Below are positions 8,772 to 16,051 of a DNA stretch of 64,000 bases, piece after piece. The notes under the pieces are model-generated. The model worked only from the letters and a program-made list of their open reading frames with translations. It had not been told where the DNA came from and made no database searches. The stretch covers positions 253,001 through 317,000 of the forward strand of contig NZ_FNCS01000001.1 in assembly GCF_900100665.1 (NCBI RefSeq). The letters run 5' to 3'. A program made the position numbers and the translations under genes. How positions within the stretch are numbered: the first letter of the stretch is position 1; each line of letters begins with the position of its first letter. This DNA comes from Pelagibacterium luteolum (GTDB taxonomy: Bacteria; Pseudomonadota; Alphaproteobacteria; Rhizobiales; Devosiaceae).

Positions 8772-8966
8772 TCAAAAAATGAAGAACAACACGATTGCGG
8801 CGATGACCAAGCCCCACGACGCGACCGCCAGCATGATGACGGTTGCTATGCGCGTCCGCCAAATGGGCACTGACCGCTGCTGGTCCATGCCCTCATCGTC
8901 CTGCGCAGGCGGCCTTGGCGCAAATTTCGTGTTTTGATTCATGACGTTCTCAGCACTGGACATCAT
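8772..8966 (-). CDS. Tiny single-span membrane protein, paralogue B
   Basis: 64-residue protein (or 56 residues if the ATG at 8942 is used, which has GAGAA just upstream). A hydrophilic, proline-rich N-terminus is followed by a basic stretch (WRTRIA) and one C-terminal membrane span, TVIMLAVASWGLVIAAIVLF. By the positive-inside rule the N-terminus is cytoplasmic. The span is similar to that of the 49-residue protein at 8498-8647. It sits in the gap between the acyltransferase and the next glycosyltransferase, on the opposite strand from both. I recognise no family. Confidence 0.55.
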   Translation of the reverse strand: MMSSAENVMNQNTKFAPRPPAQDDEGMDQQRSVPIWRTRIATVIMLAVASWGLVIAAIVLFFIF

Positions 8967-9147
8967 ACTAGCCCCGATTGACTGCCATAGTTAGGGGCTT
9001 GTACAGTTTTCAATTGACCCTTTTGTGAACCAGAATTCTTTTAATGACCAGCCCCAAGGGCGGGATCACGCCGAATCTGAGATCGTAAATATACTGATCG
9101 ACCCGGTGCGGGTTTGCCAGCCGCAAAATTGAGAAAGCAGCGCCTCA

Positions 9148-10308
9148 GTGCAACAGCCCTACGTGTTTGTCATCAACTCGCTGGTCGGTGGAGGCGCGGA
9201 GCGTGTGATGGCAAGGATTCTGTGCAATGCCGCCGATCACGCCGGAGCCCATCCTCTCCATCTCGTGCTACTCGATATCGAACCCCCGGCCTATGAAGTC
9301 CCGGGATTTGTAACGGTCCACCAACTCGATACGGGTGGCTCGACGCTAAAGGGCATTCTTGGTCTTTATCGACTTCTCAGCAAATTGCGGCCCAGAGCAT
9401 GCCTGAGTTTTCTCACGCGCTCCAACATGATCGCCGTCATCGTTTGCCGCCTGCTGTCGATCCGCTGCGTGATCAGCGAGCGCGTTCACTCAACGAGCCA
9501 TCACGGAAATTCAATCCCTGGGCGTGCAGCAAAAATTCTGACAAGGCTGCTCTACCCTCGTGCAGATGCAGTCATCGCTGTTTCGGACGGCATTGCAGAT
9601 GATCTGTCTGACAATTACGGCGTCGACCGCGACAAGATCATCACCATCCCCAACCCGATCGATGAGGTATCGACACGCCAGATGGCGGCAGCACCGACGG
9701 AGTTGTCAGTAACGCGCCCACTCATCGTGGCCATGGGACGGCTGGTGCCCAACAAGAATTTTTCCATGCTAATCGAGGCGTTCGCGAAGTCGCAGATCAA
9801 GGGCACACTGATCATCATGGGCGAAGGCCCAAAGCGAGCCGCGCTCACCGCCCAGATCGACGCACTATCGGGAAAGGGAAGAGTGCAACTGCCGGGTTTT
9901 CTGGCCAACCCATTCGCCATCGTCGCAAGCGCCGATTGCTATGTGCTGCCCTCAAATGGCGAGGGGTTTCCCAATGGGTTGATCGAAGCCATGATCCTGG
10001 GCCGCCCTGTCATCGCCACCAATTGCCACTCCGGCCCGAGCGAAATCCTTGCTGATCGCCCCTATTTCGAAATCAACGCAGTACACGAGGCCCCCTATGG
10101 CGTGCTCGTGCCAACAAATGATCCCGGCGCGATGGCGGAAGCGCTGCAAAAGGTTCTGGCGCCCGGCGAGTTTGGCGACCGCTCGACGCGCGCGCTCAAA
10201 GGCGCACAGCGCTATCAACTCGGGCCAACGGTGGCGCGTTACTTCCAGGTTCTTGATCCCGAGCGCCACATCGAAGCCGCCAGCCCCGCCCTGCGACAGG
10301 TCAACTAG
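9148..10308 (+). CDS. Family 4 glycosyltransferase
   Basis: 386-residue retaining GT-B glycosyltransferase. The N-terminal domain opens with VFVINSLVGGGAERVMA, the glycine-rich acceptor-side loop seen in GT4 enzymes. The C-terminal domain has MGRLVPNKNF (donor binding) and the E-x7-E region SNGEGFPNGLIEAMILGRPVI (about 268-288), which holds the retaining-type catalytic acidic residues. No membrane span, so it is peripheral at the inner membrane. Start is GTG. It would add a sugar to the lipid-linked EPS unit; specificity is not readable. Confidence 0.92.
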   Translation: MQQPYVFVINSLVGGGAERVMARILCNAADHAGAHPLHLVLLDIEPPAYEVPGFVTVHQLDTGGSTLKGILGLYRLLSKLRPRACLSFLTRSNMIAVIVCRLLSIRCVISERVHSTSHHGNSIPGRAAKILTRLLYPRADAVIAVSDGIADDLSDNYGVDRDKIITIPNPIDEVSTRQMAAAPTELSVTRPLIVAMGRLVPNKNFSMLIEAFAKSQIKGTLIIMGEGPKRAALTAQIDALSGKGRVQLPGFLANPFAIVASADCYVLPSNGEGFPNGLIEAMILGRPVIATNCHSGPSEILADRPYFEINAVHEAPYGVLVPTNDPGAMAEALQKVLAPGEFGDRSTRALKGAQRYQLGPTVARYFQVLDPERHIEAASPALRQVN

Positions 10309-10338
10309 GTTTCAAACCGTCATGGGTTCATTTCGATC

Positions 10339-12447
10339 TTAAACCGAAACACCGAGCGCGAGATCGTAGAGCCGTCCCTTCAGCCCCCGCTCGCCATCGG
10401 GGCGTCCCGACACCCGAAGCGGCGCGTTGCCCTCAAAAAGTTCCTCAACAGCGCCTGGCGTCGATGCGACGGGACTGCCGTCAACGCTCATCGTCAATCG
10501 GCCGGCCGCGTCGCGCTCGACAGCAACACTATAGCGCTGGCCCTCCACAAGGACGGGCCCGACGAGGATATTTTCTTCTTGTAACCGACCCGAACTCGAC
10601 CAGTAAAAACAGATGGCATTCGCCTCATTGAGCCCGAGGCGAAACGAGCGTTCATGGCCCGAACTTGCCCAACGCGTCACGATATCGGGTGGTTGGCCGT
10701 AATCCATCTGATCGAGCGCGAATTCGGCACGGATGAAAAACGGGCCGGTCAACAGCATCACCGGCGTCGACTGAACCTCGAAAAAACTTCGGTTCTCATC
10801 AAAAACAAACGCGCCATCTTCGACCATGGCGCCTTCGCTCATTACGACCGGATGCACCCCGGTTGCATCCCGAACGGCGCCATCCTCCAAAGCAAGCGCA
10901 AAGGCGACACCTTCAGCCACCGGGTTGGCGATGCCTGCAACACTTATGGTCTGGGTGTGCGCTTCGCCACGAGCATCCCTGGCGACCACCACAATCGTGC
11001 CCGATCCACCGACACCTGCAGCGGCAACTGTGAGTTGATCGCCGTCAATGACCGCATCGAACCCGCCATCGCTCGCGGACAATCGCCACGACACAGGGCC
11101 ATCGGCCGTGAGCCCCATGGTCACGCTAGTGCTCGATATGACGTCCATGGCATCTGCCGACGTGATCGTGTCGGCCGCCGGCCCATCTGCAGATCCCAGC
11201 AACAACACCGATGTCGGCTCGGTCGCGTAGAAGATTTCCGAAGTCGATCCCGCGCCCGAGATCTCGGTATCGATAAAGTGGGCCGCGACATTGCCGCCCT
11301 CTGCCAACACCGGTCGCTCCACTGCCCCCCCCTGCAACCGACCGCGGCGGAAGATGATGGAGGCCGCAGTGCGCTCTCCACCCGCCCCGCCATTGAGCCA
11401 GACGTGATGAGCGCCACCGCTGCCGCCCCGTTTGCGTGGACGCAGGCTTGCGCAATCTTCCAAAATCATCGGCTGGGCGCCGACGCCGCCCCAAAGCCGG
11501 TAGTTACGCTTGGAATCTTCAGCGACGCAGCCGACAAGGACAGTCGTTTCCGACTTGAGGTCGTAGGCGCTGTCGGAATGGCCCGCGGAACGATGATTTT
11601 CGATCCGAATATCGTAGTTTCCGCGCTCGCTAGCCACCCCGTCAGCGTTCCAATAGGCTTCGGCGTCTCCGCCCTGGTTATCGAGGGAATTGATGGTGAA
11701 GCCGCCACGAATGGTCAGCCCGTGCGCCTCGTTATGCGCCTCGATACCGACAGCAAACTGGTCACCGAATTGCCAGCGACTATCGAGTTCGCAGTCCTCG
11801 ATCAACCAGTCCCGGCTGTTGCCATGAAAGCGGATTGCCTTCTTCGAAAATCCCTGGCCATTGAACCTGCGGATCGTGACGTCGCGGCAGGCTGAGCGGG
11901 AGTCCGTGTAGATGCCATCGCGGACGTTGAGAAAATCAACGTCCTCAACAGTGATCCCGCGCGAGCGCTGCGCCTCGAGATTGATCACCCGACCGAAATG
12001 GCGCGCTTCGAAATTCGCGAAATAAATGTGCGATGCGTCGTCCATGATGCGAAATAGCGTGTTGCCGCCAAATTCGCTTGCATCCACCGCGCCGCGCTCG
12101 TTCGATGGCGAGGTCCAACGGCGGCGATTGCCCTCAAAGACGGCCCGTCCGCCATTTCGAGCCGCACCCACGATCAGCACTGGAGCGCCTTGCCGACCAC
12201 CGGTCGCGATACGCAGTGCTTCCTCGACCACATACGTTCCGCCCAAAAGAAAAATCGTTCCGCCAGCGCCAAGCCTCGCGACGAGTTCGGGCAGCAATGT
12301 GATGGAAGCGGGGTCGTCCGGCGACACGCCGGTCCCAGCCCCATTCGGCGCAACATAGGCCTCCTTCTGCTCTACTTCCATGGCCATGAGGGCCAATGGC
12401 AGCCCGAGGCTGCCAACCGAACCGAGCAGAAAGGCACGACGTTTCAT
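10339..12447 (-). CDS. Tat-exported beta-helix protein with C-terminal LamG-like domain
   Basis: 702 residues. The N-terminus MKRRAFLLGSVGSLGLPLAL is a twin-arginine-type signal (RR-x-FL). Residues about 30-400 form a right-handed parallel beta-helix: successive coils with N-, D- and G-rich turns (SHIYFANFEARHFGRVI, GITVEDVDFLNVRDGIY, DVTIRRFNGQGF), as in pectate lyase, alginate epimerase and other polysaccharide-modifying enzymes. A cadherin/Ig-like stretch (about 430-510) is followed by a concanavalin-like LamG domain (about 520-700). It most likely cuts or epimerises the locus's own acidic polysaccharide in the periplasm, but the catalytic residues cannot be assigned. Convergent with the GT4 gene and transcribed singly. 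Confidence 0.8.
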   Translation of the reverse strand: MKRRAFLLGSVGSLGLPLALMAMEVEQKEAYVAPNGAGTGVSPDDPASITLLPELVARLGAGGTIFLLGGTYVVEEALRIATGGRQGAPVLIVGAARNGGRAVFEGNRRRWTSPSNERGAVDASEFGGNTLFRIMDDASHIYFANFEARHFGRVINLEAQRSRGITVEDVDFLNVRDGIYTDSRSACRDVTIRRFNGQGFSKKAIRFHGNSRDWLIEDCELDSRWQFGDQFAVGIEAHNEAHGLTIRGGFTINSLDNQGGDAEAYWNADGVASERGNYDIRIENHRSAGHSDSAYDLKSETTVLVGCVAEDSKRNYRLWGGVGAQPMILEDCASLRPRKRGGSGGAHHVWLNGGAGGERTAASIIFRRGRLQGGAVERPVLAEGGNVAAHFIDTEISGAGSTSEIFYATEPTSVLLLGSADGPAADTITSADAMDVISSTSVTMGLTADGPVSWRLSASDGGFDAVIDGDQLTVAAAGVGGSGTIVVVARDARGEAHTQTISVAGIANPVAEGVAFALALEDGAVRDATGVHPVVMSEGAMVEDGAFVFDENRSFFEVQSTPVMLLTGPFFIRAEFALDQMDYGQPPDIVTRWASSGHERSFRLGLNEANAICFYWSSSGRLQEENILVGPVLVEGQRYSVAVERDAAGRLTMSVDGSPVASTPGAVEELFEGNAPLRVSGRPDGERGLKGRLYDLALGVSV

Positions 12448-12567
12448 AAATAGCCTGTAGCTTTTTACCTATGCCGGGCGAGCAAACCCCTTGCGGCGGT
12501 GAGTGAAAAGCGCAATCGAACGCATCGCGATGCGGACGACAATACGCAACAAACCAAACTGCGCAGA

Positions 12568-13059
12568 TCAGTTCGGACTGGCAGAATTGCCCCTTGGGCG
12601 ATCATCGGTTCCAAACGGAGCATTCCTGTTGCCGGCTGAGATAGCAGCTGTGATTGCGAAATCGCATGCGTTCAGCGTGTTGGCGATCAGCAGTAATTGT
12701 TCTTGCTGGAACGGGTCAGTCGACTGACTGCGCGCGAGAAGCGTGGCTTCTACGATTTCGCTTTCGAGTACACACTCGGGTGTGAGCAGAAGCTCAGCGA
12801 GTGCAACAACGAGATCAGCGATTGAACTGTTGAATTCGTCTTCCGGCAATGTGCGCGATATCGCGGCGAGGTAAAGCCCTGTCGCGCCAACGCACTGGCC
12901 CTCGAGCCGATGGCCATCACCGTCTGCGGCAACTTCCTCCAGCGCAACCTGGCGACAGATGGATATGACCGAACCAAACGAGTCCTGGGACACCGCGGGA
13001 CCCGCGAAAGCTACTAAGCTTGACCCGACAACAGCAACTGCAAGCAACAATCGACGCAT
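12568..13059 (-). CDS. Exported four-cysteine protein of unknown function
   Basis: 163-residue protein with a Sec signal peptide (LLLAVAVVGSSLVAF, cleavage near AVSQ). The mature part is mostly helical and carries four cysteines (ICRQ, GQC, PEC, NAC), enough for two disulfides. No family recognised. I chose the ATG at 13059 rather than the upstream Met at 13083, because the signal peptide then starts normally (MRRLLLAVA). A perfect TTAA-N7-TTAA site lies 32 bases upstream of this start (13091-13105), suggesting cell-cycle control by CtrA. It is next to a LapG-type protease gene on the same strand. Confidence 0.68.
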   Translation of the reverse strand: MRRLLLAVAVVGSSLVAFAGPAVSQDSFGSVISICRQVALEEVAADGDGHRLEGQCVGATGLYLAAISRTLPEDEFNSSIADLVVALAELLLTPECVLESEIVEATLLARSQSTDPFQQEQLLLIANTLNACDFAITAAISAGNRNAPFGTDDRPRGNSASPN

Positions 13060-13090
13060 AACCAAACCCTCAAAACGCCGCATTAAAAAT

Positions 13091-13105
13091 TTAATACTTC
13101 GTTAA
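13091..13105. promoter_or_regulatory. CtrA-like box TTAA-N7-TTAA
   Basis: TTAATACTTCGTTAA, a perfect match to the CtrA consensus TTAA-N7-TTAA, in the AT-rich gap between the exported four-cysteine protein and the LapG-like gene, 32 bases upstream of the start at 13059. A site this close to a start could activate or block, depending on where the promoter lies. Confidence 0.55.
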
Positions 13106-13173
13106 TCGAGAGTCAATTGCGTTTATGAGCAACATCATATGATTTGGTCGCATTAACTTGGATCAATAAAGTC

Positions 13174-13695
13174 TTAGTTATGGGATGACCAAGTCAACAA
13201 GCCCGCTTGCGAAATTCTTTCGATTCGATATCCGGAATTTTGCAGCAAGACGATCGATGACTGCAGATTATCTAGAACAACATCGCCTTGATCGGTTCGA
13301 ACGACAAGTATCGCGTGACCTTCCCCGGACGATGTTCGGGTGAAAGCGAAACTCAAAGCGCCCGCAGGCACACCGGACGCAATTAACTGCTGATGCTTGG
13401 TCAGCACATAGTCTTCGCAATCACCATATCGCGCGCCGAGCGTCCAGCTGTCTGTCTGCGCGTCGGCACGCGGTCGGATAGCCGCGTTCACTCGTGCATT
13501 GATCCCGCTCAGCAGTTCCGACACCTCCGTCGACCATTTCACGGCTGCAGCAGGGGTCGGTCGGCAGGTCGACGGGTCTTTGAGGCAATAGAGTTGGAGG
13601 CCGATAGGCGGGCGCACATTGGAGTTGGCGATCGCTGCAGAACTCATGGCCAGGATGGCCGTTGCGCCAATCAATACTGCCCTAAGCATATCCAT
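13174..13695 (-). CDS. LapG-type periplasmic cysteine protease (transglutaminase-like)
   Basis: 173-residue protein of the bacterial transglutaminase-like cysteine protease family (Peptidase C93), whose best-known member LapG clips large adhesins off the cell surface when c-di-GMP is low. A signal peptide (ending AIAN) is followed by a mature domain with the full triad: C93 in YGDCEDYV, H127 in GEGHAILVV and D142 in VVLDNL. It is shorter than typical LapG. Start chosen at ATG 13695 with GGTGGG upstream; a GTG at 13704 is an alternative. No LapD-like partner is in the window. It lies upstream of the four-cysteine gene on the same strand. Confidence 0.85.
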   Translation of the reverse strand: MDMLRAVLIGATAILAMSSAAIANSNVRPPIGLQLYCLKDPSTCRPTPAAAVKWSTEVSELLSGINARVNAAIRPRADAQTDSWTLGARYGDCEDYVLTKHQQLIASGVPAGALSFAFTRTSSGEGHAILVVRTDQGDVVLDNLQSSIVLLQNSGYRIERISQAGLLTWSSHN

Positions 13696-13804
13696 CGCAC
13701 CCACCCCGCATCAAAGACGAAGGTGACGCAGAACCGCTTAACAATTTACCAATCGCATGATGTCAGCGTATCATCTGCAATCATCGATCCTGCGATCGGC
13801 ACAA

Positions 13805-14506
13805 ATGAGCATTACCCTGCCAAACGAACGGATGCTTATTGTCGCTTTAGGCCTCTGCCTGTCCGTTTTGGGTATCTTCGCGCTTTTAAGCGAAACATCT
13901 CAACGCCGTCCTGTGGGCGCGATCGATACCGATCGTCTTGCCGCGATAGCGTCGAACACCGATCGACCAGGACTATCGACGGCCTCGCAACTGGGTTTTC
14001 TCTTTGAATGCCGTCGCGCCATGACATCGATCGTTGGGCGTGCTCAACCGAGCAGCCTCAGAGATGAGGTCAGTCGATCCTGTCTCAACAGCGCGCTCGA
14101 GATGACCACACGGTCGCCGACATTTTCCGTCGCATGGTTGACGGCCGCTGTCGCCGCCGTGCAACTGCGCGACTGGCCCGCCTTCGAGCGTTCTATCGAA
14201 AAATCCTACATCACCGGCGCCAATGAACAATGGGTCGCAGAACTGCGTGTCGACCTCGTATCCGATCATCGCGACCGACTTGATGAGGCGCTTCTTTCAG
14301 CGCATAGGGCCGACTTGATATTGTTGCTGTCCCACGACAGGGGTCGGCAGTTTCTGGCAGATCGCTACGTCGCCCTCACAGCATTTCGCGATGAGATCGA
14401 CACGATTCTTCCTAGCCTTGACGAAAGCGTTTCGCGCCGCTTTCTCAATCTCGCGGAACGCAGGGAAGTCCGACGGCAGCGTCAAATCGATGCGCAAACA
14501 CGATGA
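13805..14506 (+). CDS. Membrane-anchored protein of unknown function, co-transcribed with the O-antigen-ligase-like gene
   Basis: 233 residues from the ATG at 13805 (in-frame ATGs at 13757 and 13829 are alternatives). One N-terminal membrane span (LIVALGLCLSVLGIFALL) is followed by an all-helical periplasmic region of about 190 residues with a TPR-like feel (SVAWLTAAVAAVQLRDWPAF). Two cysteines are present (FECRR, SRSCLN). The stop overlaps the start of the next gene as ATGA, so it is likely to work with that polymerase/ligase. No family recognised. Confidence 0.65.
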   Translation: MSITLPNERMLIVALGLCLSVLGIFALLSETSQRRPVGAIDTDRLAAIASNTDRPGLSTASQLGFLFECRRAMTSIVGRAQPSSLRDEVSRSCLNSALEMTTRSPTFSVAWLTAAVAAVQLRDWPAFERSIEKSYITGANEQWVAELRVDLVSDHRDRLDEALLSAHRADLILLLSHDRGRQFLADRYVALTAFRDEIDTILPSLDESVSRRFLNLAERREVRRQRQIDAQTR

Positions 14507-15900
14507 CGACGATCGGCAATAGACTGCGATATGGCCTTGCACCCTTGCCCCAATCCTGGCTCACGACGGCTATTCTGATCTTTCTCGCGCTGATCCCGAT
14601 CCCCTTAGGCGCCAACCGCCCGTTGGTCTGGATCATCGGCGGGATCGCTCTTGGGATTTTCGGGACTTTGATAGGCGTGATGGGCGTCCGGCGCGCCTCG
14701 CGCGAAAAATTGCCGATGGGTATCGTGCTCGTTGGCGGCGCCTTTGCCGTTCATATCCTGGCGCTCCTCATTCAGCTCCTGCCGATTGGATATCTCCTGC
14801 CCAGCCTGCCCGGCTTAGCCGACATTTCGACGGTGCAGATATCGCTCTCGCCAGGCGACACGGTGTTGATGCTGATCCGGGCCCTGTCATATGCGCTGCT
14901 GTTTCTCATCGTGTTCATGACCATGCGCGACAGGATACGATCACGCGCTGCGCTCTATGGCATGTACGCAATTCTCTGCGCCCATGCCGCATTGGCGCTG
15001 ATCATGTTTCGGGCCGGCGACACGATGCTTGGAATGGAGAAATGGGCCTACGCAGGCGCGGTGACAGGAACATTCGTCAACCGCAACTCTCTGGCCACCT
15101 TCATGGCCTTTGGGTTCGTTTTGGGTGTGACGCTGTTGCTTGACACATTGTTTGCAATCGGCCGCCGCAGGCTGCGCTATGGCCGGCAGGATCGCGACTG
15201 GCTCCGCCCTATTCTGATAGTCATCGGGCTGGGGCTGATCGTAACCGCACTCCTGGGGTCTCAGTCCCGCATGGGCGCGATTGCGGCGTGCGCCGGCGCA
15301 TTGGTCGTTCTCGCCATCACCGCGATCAGGCTGAAGCGATTGCCGTTCAATCCAGCCTTGCTTGCCGCTGGATTGGTTCTGCTCCTCGCCCCGGCACTCT
15401 ATCTCAACCTCGAGGGCCTCATGGGACGGTTCGCGACTGTGGATCAGTCGTGGTCCATTCGCGCCGAGCTCTATCGGCAAGTGCGCGACATCATCATGCT
15501 GCGCCCTCTGACTGGCATCGGCGGCGGGGCATTTGAAGTCGTCTTTCCCCTCTTTCACGAAGGCGCACTGGGTAGTGACAGGCTATGGGACAAAACCCAC
15601 AGTTCCTATCTCGCGCTATGGAGCGAATTAGGGCTGATCGCCGGATCAGCAGTACCGGCATCAATTTCCGCCGCCGCCATATTGATGGCGAGTAAATTGC
15701 GGTACAGCCGAGCATTTATGCCGCAAATTACCGCTGCTGTGGGTATCATTACCACCGCAGCACTTCATGCCACTGTGGACTTCAGTCTCGAAATACAAGC
15801 AGTCGCCTATTGGTTTACAGCCTTTATTGCCATAGGACTGGCCTCTCTTTACCCACAATCCTCTTCACGAACGATTGCGCGAAACCGAAGTTTACCTTGA
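14503..15900 (+). CDS. O-antigen ligase / polymerase-like membrane protein
   Basis: 465-residue protein with about ten or more membrane spans and the Wzy_C/WaaL signature region. A periplasmic loop carries RAELYRQVRDIIMLRPLTG then GGGAFEVVFPLF and a conserved H in KTHSSYLALWSELG (about 365-380). Family members either polymerise EPS repeat units or move a finished glycan to lipid A. A second Wzy-like protein is encoded at 18230-19633, so one is probably the polymerase and the other a ligase or a second polymerase. Overlaps the upstream gene by 4 bases. Confidence 0.88.
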   Translation: MTTIGNRLRYGLAPLPQSWLTTAILIFLALIPIPLGANRPLVWIIGGIALGIFGTLIGVMGVRRASREKLPMGIVLVGGAFAVHILALLIQLLPIGYLLPSLPGLADISTVQISLSPGDTVLMLIRALSYALLFLIVFMTMRDRIRSRAALYGMYAILCAHAALALIMFRAGDTMLGMEKWAYAGAVTGTFVNRNSLATFMAFGFVLGVTLLLDTLFAIGRRRLRYGRQDRDWLRPILIVIGLGLIVTALLGSQSRMGAIAACAGALVVLAITAIRLKRLPFNPALLAAGLVLLLAPALYLNLEGLMGRFATVDQSWSIRAELYRQVRDIIMLRPLTGIGGGAFEVVFPLFHEGALGSDRLWDKTHSSYLALWSELGLIAGSAVPASISAAAILMASKLRYSRAFMPQITAAVGIITTAALHATVDFSLEIQAVAYWFTAFIAIGLASLYPQSSSRTIARNRSLP

Positions 15901-16051
15901 GCAATAGTTGGCCTATCCAATAGCTGTTGGGGTGGATAAAGTTCTCCTTCCTGCAGTTTGGATAAAAGCCATGCGTACCCTCGTTGCCTATTTTGCGGCT
16001 TCCGTCCCGCAATCCGCCCAACCCATTTGCCGGGCCGCGTGATCGCAGACC

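Noticed and set aside
8502-8873. A 123-residue plus-strand frame after the acyltransferase
   Set aside because: Covers both tiny membrane-protein genes on the other strand, has no hydrophobic or domain pattern, and ends in His/Arg-rich sequence.
10654-11895. A 413-residue plus-strand frame
   Set aside because: Antisense to the beta-helix gene, which has a signal peptide and coherent repeats; the antisense product has none.
13738-13750. TTAA near a second AT-rich motif in front of the 13805 gene, considered as a fourth CtrA site
   Set aside because: The second half-site does not match (TTAA then CCAA after seven bases), so it is not counted.
15901-16051. Possible small RNA or repeat between the O-antigen-ligase-like gene and wzz
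   Set aside because: Only a 6-bp inverted repeat (TATCCA/TGGATA) is visible; too weak to call anything.
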